Shown here: positions 12,461 through 22,969 of the stretch, one piece after another
Layout: every line of letters begins with the position of its first letter
How positions within the stretch are numbered: position 1 is the stretch's first letter
The notes under the pieces: generated by a model
The model's database searches: none
What the model was told of the DNA's origin: nothing
The model's input: the letters and a program-made list of their open reading frames with translations, nothing else
Assembly: GCA_900660155.1 (NCBI GenBank)
Contig: CABFPE010000765.1
Coordinates: 46,826-110,825, forward strand
DNA: 64,000 nt
Reading direction: 5' to 3'
Source: Hofstenia miamia
Lineage: Eukaryota; Xenacoelomorpha; Acoela; Hofsteniidae
Position numbers and translations under genes: made by a program

Positions 12461-15310
12461 AGGCAATACATTTTGGTTTCAAATACATCTACACACAAAA
12501 TAACTAGGTATGTTGGCATATAATTGCTTGATAACCTATGCATATTATAATATTGCAAATTTAATCAAGTACATTCTTTAAAATTTCCATTTTAACTAAA
12601 TTATACACATCAATTTTTTGCTACATTGAATATTTTCTTTATTCATATACAGTTTAAATTTTTCTATTTTTATAACTAGCAACTTAATTATATTTTACAC
12701 TCTACCATTGTTAAGTGTTGTTAATCGCCCACTCCATTAGTGTCTTAAAACCAAATTCTTTGTAGGAATTTTGCTTTTTTTTTGAATTTAGCATTGTGTG
12801 TGTATGTGTGTGTACATCACATGTCCATATTTTTTGCATGTTAGTAATAAAATATTTATAAAACATTTAAATGTTCAGAATGGTGAATGCATCACAGGTT
12901 TACATATTTAACAAATGGAGATGATATCTATAGAAAAAAGATCAACATGTACATTTTTAAAAACCAAACAGCAAGTTTCAAATAATTCATGTTTCTTCCT
13001 TGGTGTTATATATTTCATTTTATGTGAATCACATTTATATTTTGCCTTCTTGTTTTTTATTACCATCACATTAGTAAATAGGAATTATTCCAAGTATTTC
13101 ACTTTGCATCCTAATGTAAAAAAGTTTAGTGGAAATTGACATCTTGACAGCACAGATATTGAAGTGACTTTTTCGATCCATCAACTCTGCCTCAAGGTTA
13201 CTATAACAAGAAAACGTGTTAGGCTAACAAATTCATCTCCACAGAGAAACCAGGTGTGTTATATCATTTTGTTTTAAAAAAATTTTATATTTGATATTGT
13301 TTTATAAGCCTATATACATGTTTTTTGTATTATCTCTATTTCCATCGTACATTGTTTAACAAATAACACCTTACACTCATTGTTTAGTGATTATTGTTTA
13401 TACACAAATGGTGTTTTACTATATACAGGTGATGTGGTTTAATATATTTTTTATTTGTACATGTTTTAGCTTTAAAGACAAGATGATTTTATATATTCCC
13501 CAGTGAAAATGATCTGCATTTCATTGATGTATAACAAAGTAAAGCTAATTCTCCACTAGCTTAAATGGTTTAAACATTTTTTGAGCTAAGGCAAATTATT
13601 ATTTAGCATGTTTAAATTAAGCCCAGTTTTAGTTTGCCATGATAATCTGTCAAAGAAATAGACTGTTGTGTACACTAATTTGTGTTATTTTTCAATAACC
13701 AAATTCCCATGGTAACACATAAGAGAAAGAGGAAAGAGTGTGTGTATTTCTCTGACATTGCATATTACACAAGAGGATGAAAGCATGTGTTGGCATAAAA
13801 ACCATAATGAGGAATTATGAAGAAAATAGTTAGTGGATAGTGTTAATTAGAGAGAGATTGGAGAACCCACACACAACTCACAGGACATATTTTGCTAATA
13901 TATATCAAAATTCACACATATTGCAGGATTAATTTGATTATAATAGAATGTTATTAATTGTTTACTAATCACTTAAATACTTTGATGTAATATTTTATTT
14001 CCCATTGTACACATTTTAATTGCTTTTGATTAACCTGCAACTGAGTGAATGGAATTATTTTTTTTAATTTCTTATTTTTTAACTACCAATGTGAAATACA
14101 AGTGTTGAATTATTAAAACTCAAATTGTTTTAATCACTTTTTGTTTAATTGTTGCAATTAACTGACTAGAATTATTTAGACATAATAATTTTTTTAACTA
14201 ACAATGTGAATTACAAATGTTGAATTATTACTAAACCTCAAATTCTTTGTAGATGTTTTGCTATTGAATTTAAAGTGTATCTCACTACATGCATTTTCCA
14301 GTTTATATGTTTAGAACAAAGGTGGTGCATATCATGGAATTGCAACTAATTTGGTGATACAAAACAATGGAAAAGTGGAACATCATGTGACGCATGCAAT
14401 CATGTAAACAAACCCAATAAACCAAATAAAACTGAAGAATGATGTGTAAGTCTCCAAAGAAGTGAAACCTGGAAAAATCCCTGTAATGTATACACAAATG
14501 TAAAGTCAAAAAACAAAGAGTGAAAAATGTGCAAAACTAAAGAAAAATGTATCAGTCTACAAATGTGTACAATCCCAAAAAATCACATTTAAGTCAATAA
14601 AGGTGAATAAGGGTGTATCAGTCTACAACTGTGTAAAAAAGTGAAAAGTGTGCAAATGTTGAGAAAAGATGCATCAGTCAGCAAATGTGTACAACCCAAT
14701 TCATATAAAACTAAAAAGAAGTGTAAAGAAAAGTGAATTTGCACTTTTATGCATAAACCATGTTTTAATCTTTCTGAAAATGTAGGTTGCTTTTTTTGCT
14801 GTATTTGAATATTATGAAATTGAATGGAATTTTACAATGGAAAAATGGCAATGTAGTTGAAAATCAATGTGTTTTTTACATGTAATGTAACACCAAAGAT
14901 GAATTAAATATGGTACATAGCAGTGCTTAATCAGTTGAAATGTATGGAAATTTTTTGCAGTGTGATATTATAAAACTCATAGGTGTAAGCCATGTGCATA
15001 ATGTGTTGCATAGCAACCAACTCATGTAACAATTAGTCACTATACCAAACATGTGTTTATAAATCACACCTTGAAATTTCACAAGAATGAGTCAGTATTT
15101 TCCCTCAATAATCTTAGAAAACCCATTAGTGGTGCTGACAGGTAGGTGAACACTAATTAAAATCCATTAGTGGTTGTGTCAAAAACTGTTTGTCAAGTAG
15201 CTCATTCACTAATTAAACCAGCTCCCTCCAATATTCACTGCCTGTCATGTTATATGTGACGTCACAAGCTCTTTGCCAATCAGAAGCAAAGTTGTGTGAT
15301 GAAATATGAG
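12461..15310. repeat. Diverged AT-rich repeat block B
   Basis: Parallels block A: TCTCCACAGAGAAACCAGGT at 13228, a TTTATA-rich ladder, then TCAGTCTACAAATGTGTACA units at 14550-14700, and the CATGTAATG...TTAAATATGGTACATAG unit at 14870-14930. It then has ATTAGTCACTATACCAAACA (15030), CTAATTAAACCAGCT (15210) and TGTGACGTCACAAGC with CCAATCAGAAGCAAAG near 15255-15300. The end of this block is the reverse complement of 21430-21660. Confidence 0.6.
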
Positions 15311-15919
15311 GCTCCATAACTACTGTGGGGGTAAATTATTTTTTACATTTAAGTAATATGATTAAGCAAAAATTGATTTCTTGTATGTGTTTAACATCAA
15401 TAAAAATTTTTATTGAAGAAAACAAAACATCTATTATTGGTACAATGTGTAAATAAATTACAAATGAAAAAAATTACCAAAAACTGAAAAAGAAGCTCTG
15501 TTTTTCTTTCAACTCCATCACATTGGCTAACTTATTTGGTGGTGGGAGAGAAAATGTATTTTAATGTTTCAAATAACAAAATTGTGTTTGATATATTTTA
15601 CAAGTAAGTCATTTTGGTATTATATTTGAAATTAGAGAACTAATCTCAAATAAAAAATTGAGTTTATAAAATAAAATTGTTTGCTTGAAAAAGAAATTTA
15701 TCAAAATATTATAACAAAATTAATGAAAGGAAAAATTACTTTTAAAAATTGATGTGTTTTTTTCAAAAAGTTTATATCACTCTGCCATTCCCTTTGTTCT
15801 AATTTTCACATCATGCAGTTGAAATGTTTTGCTTTTAAATTCAGAATGTAACATGTATGATATGGCCTCTTGTTAAAAGACTTTTAATGTTAAAAGATCA
15901 ACTTGCTGCTTTTGAAGCT
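15311..15919. other. AT-rich spacer
   Basis: No coding sequence, RNA gene or element ends recognised; mainly A/T-rich low-complexity DNA between repeat blocks B and C. Confidence 0.5.
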
Positions 15920-17780
15920 AGTTAAACAGAATAGTGTGAACTTGGGTAACAAATGGATTTCTGCAAAAAAATAACCAGTTATGCAATATACTTTTAAGAA
16001 ATTTTTATGTGGTATTGTTTTATTCCATTATACACATTGATTAAGTAGTTCACTTCCCAGTGTAAATGTTTTTTTGGAAAAAATGGATTTATGCATTAAT
16101 GGTTTATCTGGTTATATTTGTTGATGTGTTATCTCTTTACACCATACACATTTAAACTAAATTATATACGTTTTTGGTTTATGGGCCTATTTATATTTAG
16201 TATTTGTTTTTCCTATGTACACACTTTTTGATCAAAACTAAATTATGAATGTTGAATTATTAAAACTCAAATGGTTGTAATTGCCTTTGTTTAATTACAA
16301 TTGACTGAATGGAAATATATATGTGTACTAGTGTTTAACTATCAACTATATTATAAATGTTGAATCATTAAAACTCAAATTCTTTATAGATGTTTTACTT
16401 TTGAATTTAATGTGTATCTCACTACACACATTTTCAAGTTTATATGTTTAGAAAAAAGGCAGTGCATATCGTGGAGTTCTGACTAATGTGGTGATAGAAA
16501 ACAAAGGAAAAGTGGAACATTGAGTGATGCATACAATCATGTAAACAAACCCTATAAACTAAATAAAACTGAAGAATGGTGTGTAAGTCTCCAAAGATGT
16601 ATCAGTCTACAAATGTGTACAACCTGAAAAATCCATGTAATGTATACAGCCATGTAAAGTCATAAAAACAAATAAAGCTGAAAAAGATGTGTAAGTTGAG
16701 AAAAGATATTCAGTCTACAAACATGTACAACCTGAAAAATCACATGAGGGTGTATAAAAGATGCATGTCTCCAATGTGTACAGTTATGAAAAATCTGTAT
16801 ACACCAAAGAGAAACTAAGAAAGAGAAGATCACTGTGTAAAATTAGTATAATGATATTGTATATTGAAATGCATGTATGTATAACTTATATTAATAACTT
16901 CACATGTATATTTTTTAGGAAATGAAATTTCACTTTTATGCATTAAACCATGTTTACTTTTTCCAGGTATGTAGTTTGTTTTGTATTGTGTATCACACAT
17001 GTAGTGAAATATTTCTTGTTTTTCTGTATTTGAATATTATCAAAATAAATAAAATTTTTACAATGGAAAAATGACAATGTAATTGAAAAACGAAATGTAG
17101 TTTTTTTAAAATTCCCTGAAAAATGAGTTAAATTATGTATATGTAAGCATTCGAAATTATGGAAAATTGGTCATCAAAAACATAATGTGTGATAGCCTTG
17201 TGTATTGGCAAAAACAAAATATAGTCTTTTTTGGAAAGTTGGTGAAAACAAAGTAAATACTGCAAACAGTCGTGTCGTCAGGAATTTTTCTGGATAAAAT
17301 TAACCAGCAATGCATAATCACAAGTGCAATGTAATGTATGCAAACATGTGTAAGTGTGTATAATATGTGATATAGTCAGGTATATTAAAAAAACATACAA
17401 TGAAATTAATTACTATATCAAAACATGCTGTGAACATAAACTAATTTGTCTCCCATGACATGTATATGAATCATTGTAAACTAAATTTTCCCCAACATGC
17501 ATATGAATCATTGTAAACTAAATTGTCCCCAACATGTATATGAATCATTGTAAACTAAATTGAACCCCAGCATAAATATAAATCACTAATTAAAATCCAT
17601 TAGTGATAAAACTGACAAAAACCATTACCAGTGCTGTCAAAAACCCATTAGCAGGTACTGTCAAGTATGTGAGTCACTAATTAAATCAGCTCTTGAAATC
17701 CATTAGTGATCATAAGTGTGTGACGTCACTAAGCAGTCAACAAATCAGAAGCAAAGTTGTGCCTCCTTGTCTCCTTTTCT
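15920..17780. repeat. Diverged AT-rich repeat block C
   Basis: A shorter version of blocks A and B: AATAACCAGTTATGCAATAT (15971), TCAGTCTACAAATGTGTACA (16604), GTGTAAGTC phrases, and a threefold short tandem (AACATGTATATGAATCATTGTAAACTAAAT type) at about 17455-17570. It ends GTGTGACGTCACTAAG and AATCAGAAGCAAAGTTGTG at 17717-17762, where the LINE copy 2 begins. CpG starts to reappear from about 17265. Confidence 0.6.
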
Positions 17781-18163
17781 TTTACTACTATTGTGCTATG
17801 TTGTATGAGTCTCTTCTTACTACTCCTATTTCCATCATCTCGCCTTTTGCAAAAATCTTTGAAAAACTAATATTTGGCCAAATAGAAATTTATCTCCATA
17901 ACAAATCAATTCTTTCAAATACTCAATTCAGCTTTGCAAAGCTCACTTACCCTCTAAGTATTTACTTTAGGCTACTGGAAATTGGAGATCTTATCTCAAT
18001 AATAATTTTGTCAAAATTGCTTCTATTGATTTTTCCAACACATTTGATTCCATTGATCACTATATTCTTCTTAGAAAGTTAGAACTCATTGGTTTCAACT
18101 CTAATAGTATAAATTTAGTAAGGTGCTACTTAGATGATCATTTTCAAAGAGTAAAGATAAATG
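17755..18163 (+). pseudogene. CR1/Jockey-group LINE reverse transcriptase, copy 2, first part
   Basis: Encodes TTPISIISPFAKIFEKLIFG and onwards in the plus strand, reverse complement of 9015-8640. The element is then interrupted: sequence after about 18163 leaves homology with copy 1 and resumes at 19709. Frameshifted and dead. Confidence 0.8.
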
Positions 18164-18689
18164 GTAGTAGTTAAGACAGAGTGAAGCCCATGCCATTGGG
18201 ACACCCATGACTATTTGCCATATGAAAATGAAGTGAGTCTATTGGACGCCATCCAGCAACGAAATATTTTTGACAAAATTTAATTGAACCAAATTATTTT
18301 TTGACAAAGTTTCTATTTTGTTAGGCAAACTGGCGCATTTGCTTCTGTTAATATACATGTTGTTCATTGTAACAATGTTTAAACATGCAACACTATGTTT
18401 CAAAGAAAATAATTCTTAGATGTAAAAGCCAACACTTGGTTATAACATTTGTATAGACGCATATTTCAACATGTATTAAAATTAATCAAAGATATAGTAT
18501 GGAAGGGGTAAAAAAACAACAATTTTAGCATTTGTGTATAAATTGTGCTAAATGTAAAAGCATACATTACACAATGACTCTGAGTGAGAAAGTTCAGCAT
18601 TGCACAATCTTCAAGTTTCCATCTTCATTCTAAAATATGATGGCACTTCCACATTCACCCAGGAAGTGGCCGCCACAATTTTTTTAGAG
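18164..18689. other. Unassigned part of the insertion within LINE copy 2
   Basis: No counterpart in copy 1 and no coding frame. Begins near GGTAGTAGTTAAGACAGAG. The homology to LINE copy 1 stops here and restarts 1.5 kb later, so it belongs to inserted or rearranged DNA. Confidence 0.4.
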
Positions 18690-19377
18690 TTTGAGGAATT
18701 TTCGAAAATCCCATGAGATTAGAATTGTTCAAATTGTAACAATTTTTTACTTGCTTATTTATGTGGACTAACTTAGCTTACATGTTTTATTTTCTTTAAA
18801 TACTTCATACTTGCTTTTGTTAATGTATGTGACTCAATTATTTATGTGGCTAAATTTAGTTTACATACTTGTTTATTTATTAACATACATGACATTGGAA
18901 ATATCACATTAATTTAGTCTAAATTGTTTAGTTTACATACTTGTTTGTTTTATTAACATGCATGACATTGGAAATACCACATTAATTTAGTTTACATTGT
19001 TTAGTTTACATACTTGTTTTATTCGGTAAAATTTAATAACAAATGTTTGAATCATTAAAAGCATAATGTCTTATTTTGGTAATAATTCAAAATAATTTTT
19101 CGGAAAAAACCAAAAACTAGTTTTTTGAAAAATCGCAATTTCTAATATTTAATAAACGTATGTGGTAAGACCCACATACGTGTTTAAGAGAATACAAAAA
19201 TGTAATTTACTCTACACTTTGCTTATAATGACCATATATATATCTTACTATTGAATTTATCTATTGTGTTAGTTTATCATCATTGTTGTTGAGGGAATTC
19301 TGTAGAAAACAAACGCAATGTGTATTTGCACATTATGAATTTCACACGATTATATCTAAATTAATGATTAATAACTT
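18690..19377 (+). repeat. Repeat block shared with 9140-10035
   Basis: Same orientation as the first copy although the neighbouring LINE copies are in opposite orientation, so this segment moved independently. It keeps CpG sites (ATTCGGTAAAA, ATCGCAATTT, AACGTATG) that are mutated in the first copy. Confidence 0.7.
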
Positions 19378-19708
19378 AAGTGAGCAGGTTAGTAATCGTA
19401 GAGCGACTAGGAAGGTTGCCATGCTGAGAAGAAGAGATGAGATGACGAATTTTTGGGAATACATAACGAAAAACAAGGCGTTCAAAGATGATAGACAATC
19501 GAGATAGAATAGCTATTGGGCAGTAGGACGTGAACTGCGAGAAGTGAAGCTGATTAGATTTTAACAGTAGAGAAATCCAAGATGTCTTCCAACTAGCGGG
19601 ATAGCACTTAGAGGAGCAAATGAAGGAGTAAAGATGCTTTAAATGGATAGAAAGCGTGGAGCAGGTTTCATGAATTACAAAGGAAGGGACACCGTCAGGA
19701 TAGCATGG
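19378..19708 (-). pseudogene. Fragment of the 47-50 kb LINE family (copy C)
   Basis: Minus strand matches LINE A around 49060-49390: a TATCCTGACGGTGT start, VIHETCSTL-type text, YPASWKTSW at the place where LINE A has a stop, and an uninterrupted ATCTTTGAACGCCTTG where LINE A has a 10-nt deletion. Truncated at both ends and lodged inside LINE copy 2. Confidence 0.8.
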
Positions 19709-20110
19709 TACATTTTGTAACTGGGGTAAAACTTACAAAGGTGTTCCACAGGGAACTATTTTAGGGCTTCCATTTTTCTCATTGTATTTAAATAATTTAA
19801 ATGGCAAATTAAGTAATGATTGTGGAATAGTGCAGTATGCTCATGACACATGTATATACATATACACACATGATAATCAAATAGAAACATCAATAGGTAA
19901 ATTAGAAATCAATCTCAACTGCTAAAATATATTAATATGCACCATTTAACTATAAATCCCCCTAAAACAGAATTCTGCATTAGTCTCCCTTTCACAAAGA
20001 TAATCAATCACATTTTTTAAATTTTTCGGGGTCAAAAATTACTCAAATCAAGATACTTTAAATATCTTGGAGTAATAATCAATAACAAAATTGAACTATT
20101 CAAGTGACAT
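19709..20110 (+). pseudogene. CR1/Jockey-group LINE reverse transcriptase, copy 2, second part
   Basis: Resumes at GTACATTTTGTAACTGGGG and encodes KTYKGVPQGTILGLPFF, the YAHD box (at about 19838) and FKYLGVIINN. The reverse complement of 8239-8620. The invariant Asp of the YADD box is His, as in copy 1; the PQG motif is intact here but PQA in copy 1. Confidence 0.8.
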
Positions 20111-20289
20111 ATGCATAGTATTACGCAAAATGTTAATGGGAATTAAAACTGTTTTACATGTAAGCAATTTTGTGAATTCCAAAATGAAATTACTGTTGCT
20201 AAATTTCTAGTATTAAGTCATTATAGATACTGTAATGTTTTGTTTTATGACATAAACCACTCATTGCTAAAAAAATCGACTCATAAATT

Positions 20290-21365
20290 AAATGGGCAGC
20301 AAACATTTACTTAGCTATGATCGAAAAAAGTAGAAGAAAAGAAGACGAAATATCTAAGTATTCAAAGTTCTTGAGTTTATATATGAATTTAAAAAAGAAA
20401 TGCATCATTTATTTAACATGTTTCAACATATGCCGCTGCCATTGTCAAAAAGTTTACCACTATAAGATTTACAAACTATTAATCCAATTACATTTTTTTA
20501 TATTATTTTCGGTAAATTTAGTTTGCATTTATATTCATCTTTTTTGTTTAAGCTTGATTCCTTTAATTCTATATAAAGTGATTCCATGATGCCTAGTTGA
20601 AAATTATAATTGCCTTGTATACAATTTTATATGTAAATTTCATATCACCGTTTTTTAAATGATCAGAGATGGTCGAATGATCTTTGTGTTCTTTAATTCT
20701 AGATTGTAAATTTCTTGAAGTCTTTCCAATGCACCACAGTTGCAAGTAATTTCATATACTACTTTGGAAAGGTTTTCAATCTTGGTTTCTGTTTTTAGTC
20801 CTATTAGATGCCTTAGTTTATTGGTCTTTAGTATAAAGCCTATTTTTAAAAATGATGAACTGATTCTTTTCAGATATTTCTGTAATTTAATTGATTGTAT
20901 GCCTCAATATTCAATATTAAAGATGTAATTGTATAAATAATCACTTTGTTTTTTTTAGTTTCTTAACTTTGTAGTAAGTCTTCTAGTTTTTCTTTATAAT
21001 TCTATTGACTATATATGTTGGATATTCATTACGCCTTAATATATTTTTGACCTTTATAATTGATTTATGAAGTTCCTCGAAATTTTGATCAATCATGAAA
21101 TGTTGATTTATCAGACCTTTGATCATGGATTTTTTGTATGCAAAATGTATGTTTGAATGGTAGTTAACTACTAAATGTGTATCTGTTGGTTTGTTGTAGT
21201 ATGATGACATAAATTTCTTCTTCATTATTTCAATGTTAATATTCAGAAATGGTAGTCTTTTGTTGTTTTCTTCTTTGATAGTAAATTGAATTGCAGAATC
21301 TAAAGAATTCAAGGAAGGAAGTACGTCTTTAACATTATATTCTGATATAACTAGTATATCATCAA
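20290..21365 (-). pseudogene. Penelope-like element 3' part, copy 2 (less decayed)
   Basis: 21312-20983 minus encodes a 109-codon open end of the reverse transcriptase: MNSLDSAIQFTIKEENNKRL, PFLNINIEI, YNKPTDTHLVVNYHS, EYPTYIVNRIIKK. Below it, 20830-20550 contains KTNKLKHLIGLKTETKIENL, VVYEITCNC and ESLYIELKESSLNKKDEYK, in line with a GIY-YIG endonuclease domain and its conserved glutamate/lysine tail. Interrupting stops are few. 5'-truncated at about 21365 but longer than copy 1. Tail-to-tail with LINE copy 2. Confidence 0.75.
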
Positions 21366-21429
21366 ATATCTAAGTAGTTATGGAGACTTGTATGAGAATG
21401 GACAACTTTGATTCTGATTGGTCGAGAGG

Positions 21430-21830
21430 CGGGTTCGTAACACCTATTCTGATTGGTCGAGAGTGAGGCCATGGATATTGGCACGGATTACGTCATGAAC
21501 AATCATATACTTGACAAGTTTCCAATAAAATTCAAATGTAATTGCTGACTCATTTTTGCAACATTTCAAGGCCTGATTTATAAACACATGTTTGCTATAG
21601 TGACTAATTATGTTACATGATTTAGTTTGCATGGCTTACACTTGCGTGTTTTATAATAGCACATTGCTGACTAACATCCTTGTAAACATTTTCGACTGCT
21701 TAACCACTTCTATGTACAATGTTTAACACGTTTTCTAACATTACATGTAATAGGCCACACGCGTTTTTCAAAATGCCACGTACACTCATGTTATTATTAC
21801 GTCTAATCCCACTTATGTTTAGGGCATTTT
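21430..21830. repeat. Inverted copy of repeat-block end, CpG retained
   Basis: Reverse complement of 7010-7155 and 14900-15300 sequences. On the minus strand it reads ...AACATTGTACATAGAAG, then TTAGTCACTATAGCAAACATG and TTCATGACGTAATCC. Keeps CpGs (ACGTGG, AACGCG) that are TpG in the 7 kb copy. Two adjacent near-copies of ATTCTGATTGGTCGAGAG lie at 21412 and 21444. Confidence 0.7.
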
Positions 21831-22589
21831 TCTACTAAATACGGATTGCTGCTCTCATTTCATTATTAGATTTGTTGCAATTTTATATAACCGGTAGTTA
21901 CCAGCAGTTATATTTCGTAAGTTTTGTAAGCCCGATTTCCGCATTTGACGAGTTTTGTAGGGTGGTAATTAACCAGGATAATCGCATGATTTGATAACTA
22001 CAATTTTTGTGTTTAGGATAAAATCCTGTGGTTGGGCACTATAACTTTATATAAGTCGTGAATGAATGAAGATATAAATTGAGCATGCAGTTTACATCCT
22101 TTGACAGAAAGACGCTTTTCCCATATTCAATCTCTAGGCGAGTTTTTAGAATTTCTATTATCGCTGGATCCCTTTCTCGAATCTTTACCCAAACTTTTTC
22201 ATTTGTATGCTTTATGTTGTTAGATGAAATGCATGTTATAATACAATGATCTGAATAGAGGCATTCGCTTGAAGTTACATTAACTTCATGAGATTTTATA
22301 ATTTATGACTCATTTAATATGTACCTATATCCCTACATTTTTCACATGAAACTACTAGTGCAATTGAAGAACCAATTTTTGTGAAATATTTGTAGTGTTC
22401 ACAATAATAGTTAACATCATTTATTTGGAAAGTGTGTGTGAATATTTTTTGTAATCACATAAAAAAATTAATGATGCAATAAAATACCAACATTTTACTA
22501 GTAAAATATTCCTACATACATTTAATAAAATCTTTTTTAAATGTAAAGAAAAATGAGAATGAATAAAGAAAGTTATTACTATAACGGTA
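21831..22589. other. Intergenic DNA downstream of RFX
   Basis: No open frame or transposon end identified. CpG frequent (12 sites in 21841-22200), in sharp contrast with 1-17 kb. Confidence 0.5.
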
Positions 22590-22595
22590 TTTATT
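22590..22595 (-). terminator. Candidate RFX polyadenylation signal
   Basis: AATAAA on the minus strand, about 340 nt downstream of the RFX stop codon; the only exact hexamer I noticed in the adjacent 3' flank. Placement is reasonable for a 3' untranslated region; not proven. Confidence 0.4.
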
Positions 22596-22931
22596 ACAGA
22601 AGCTGATTTGTCAAAAAAATTGGCCTTATTTTATCACTGATAACTGCGCATTTCACGGTCGAATACATAGTTGGCCCTGGAAATAGTAAACTGCAATTTC
22701 CAATCTTTTAGGAAAAATATAAAAAAAAGTAAATAAAATACAAGTATATTTACGAATACAAAACAATTGTGGACACTAGATTAAATTTCTTACACAGGCA
22801 CACTCTAAGATAAGTCTAGTAACTTAATATTAAATAATGTACATCCATTTCAATGATGTTCTACGAACTATAAGCCACAGTGTGGTGAAAATAAATATAA
22901 ATGAATGCACAACTGATATGAACTATTATAA

Positions 22932-22969
22932 CTACATCTCTGACGGAGGTGAAGACTCTGCTAACAATT
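22932..22969 (-). CDS. Rfx: RFX coding exon 14 (terminal, 12 codons with stop)
   Basis: 38 nt of coding sequence after [19 protein letters not shown] then TAG. Phase fits exon 13, and total coding length becomes a multiple of three. Short, so a different terminal exon cannot be excluded. Confidence 0.65.
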
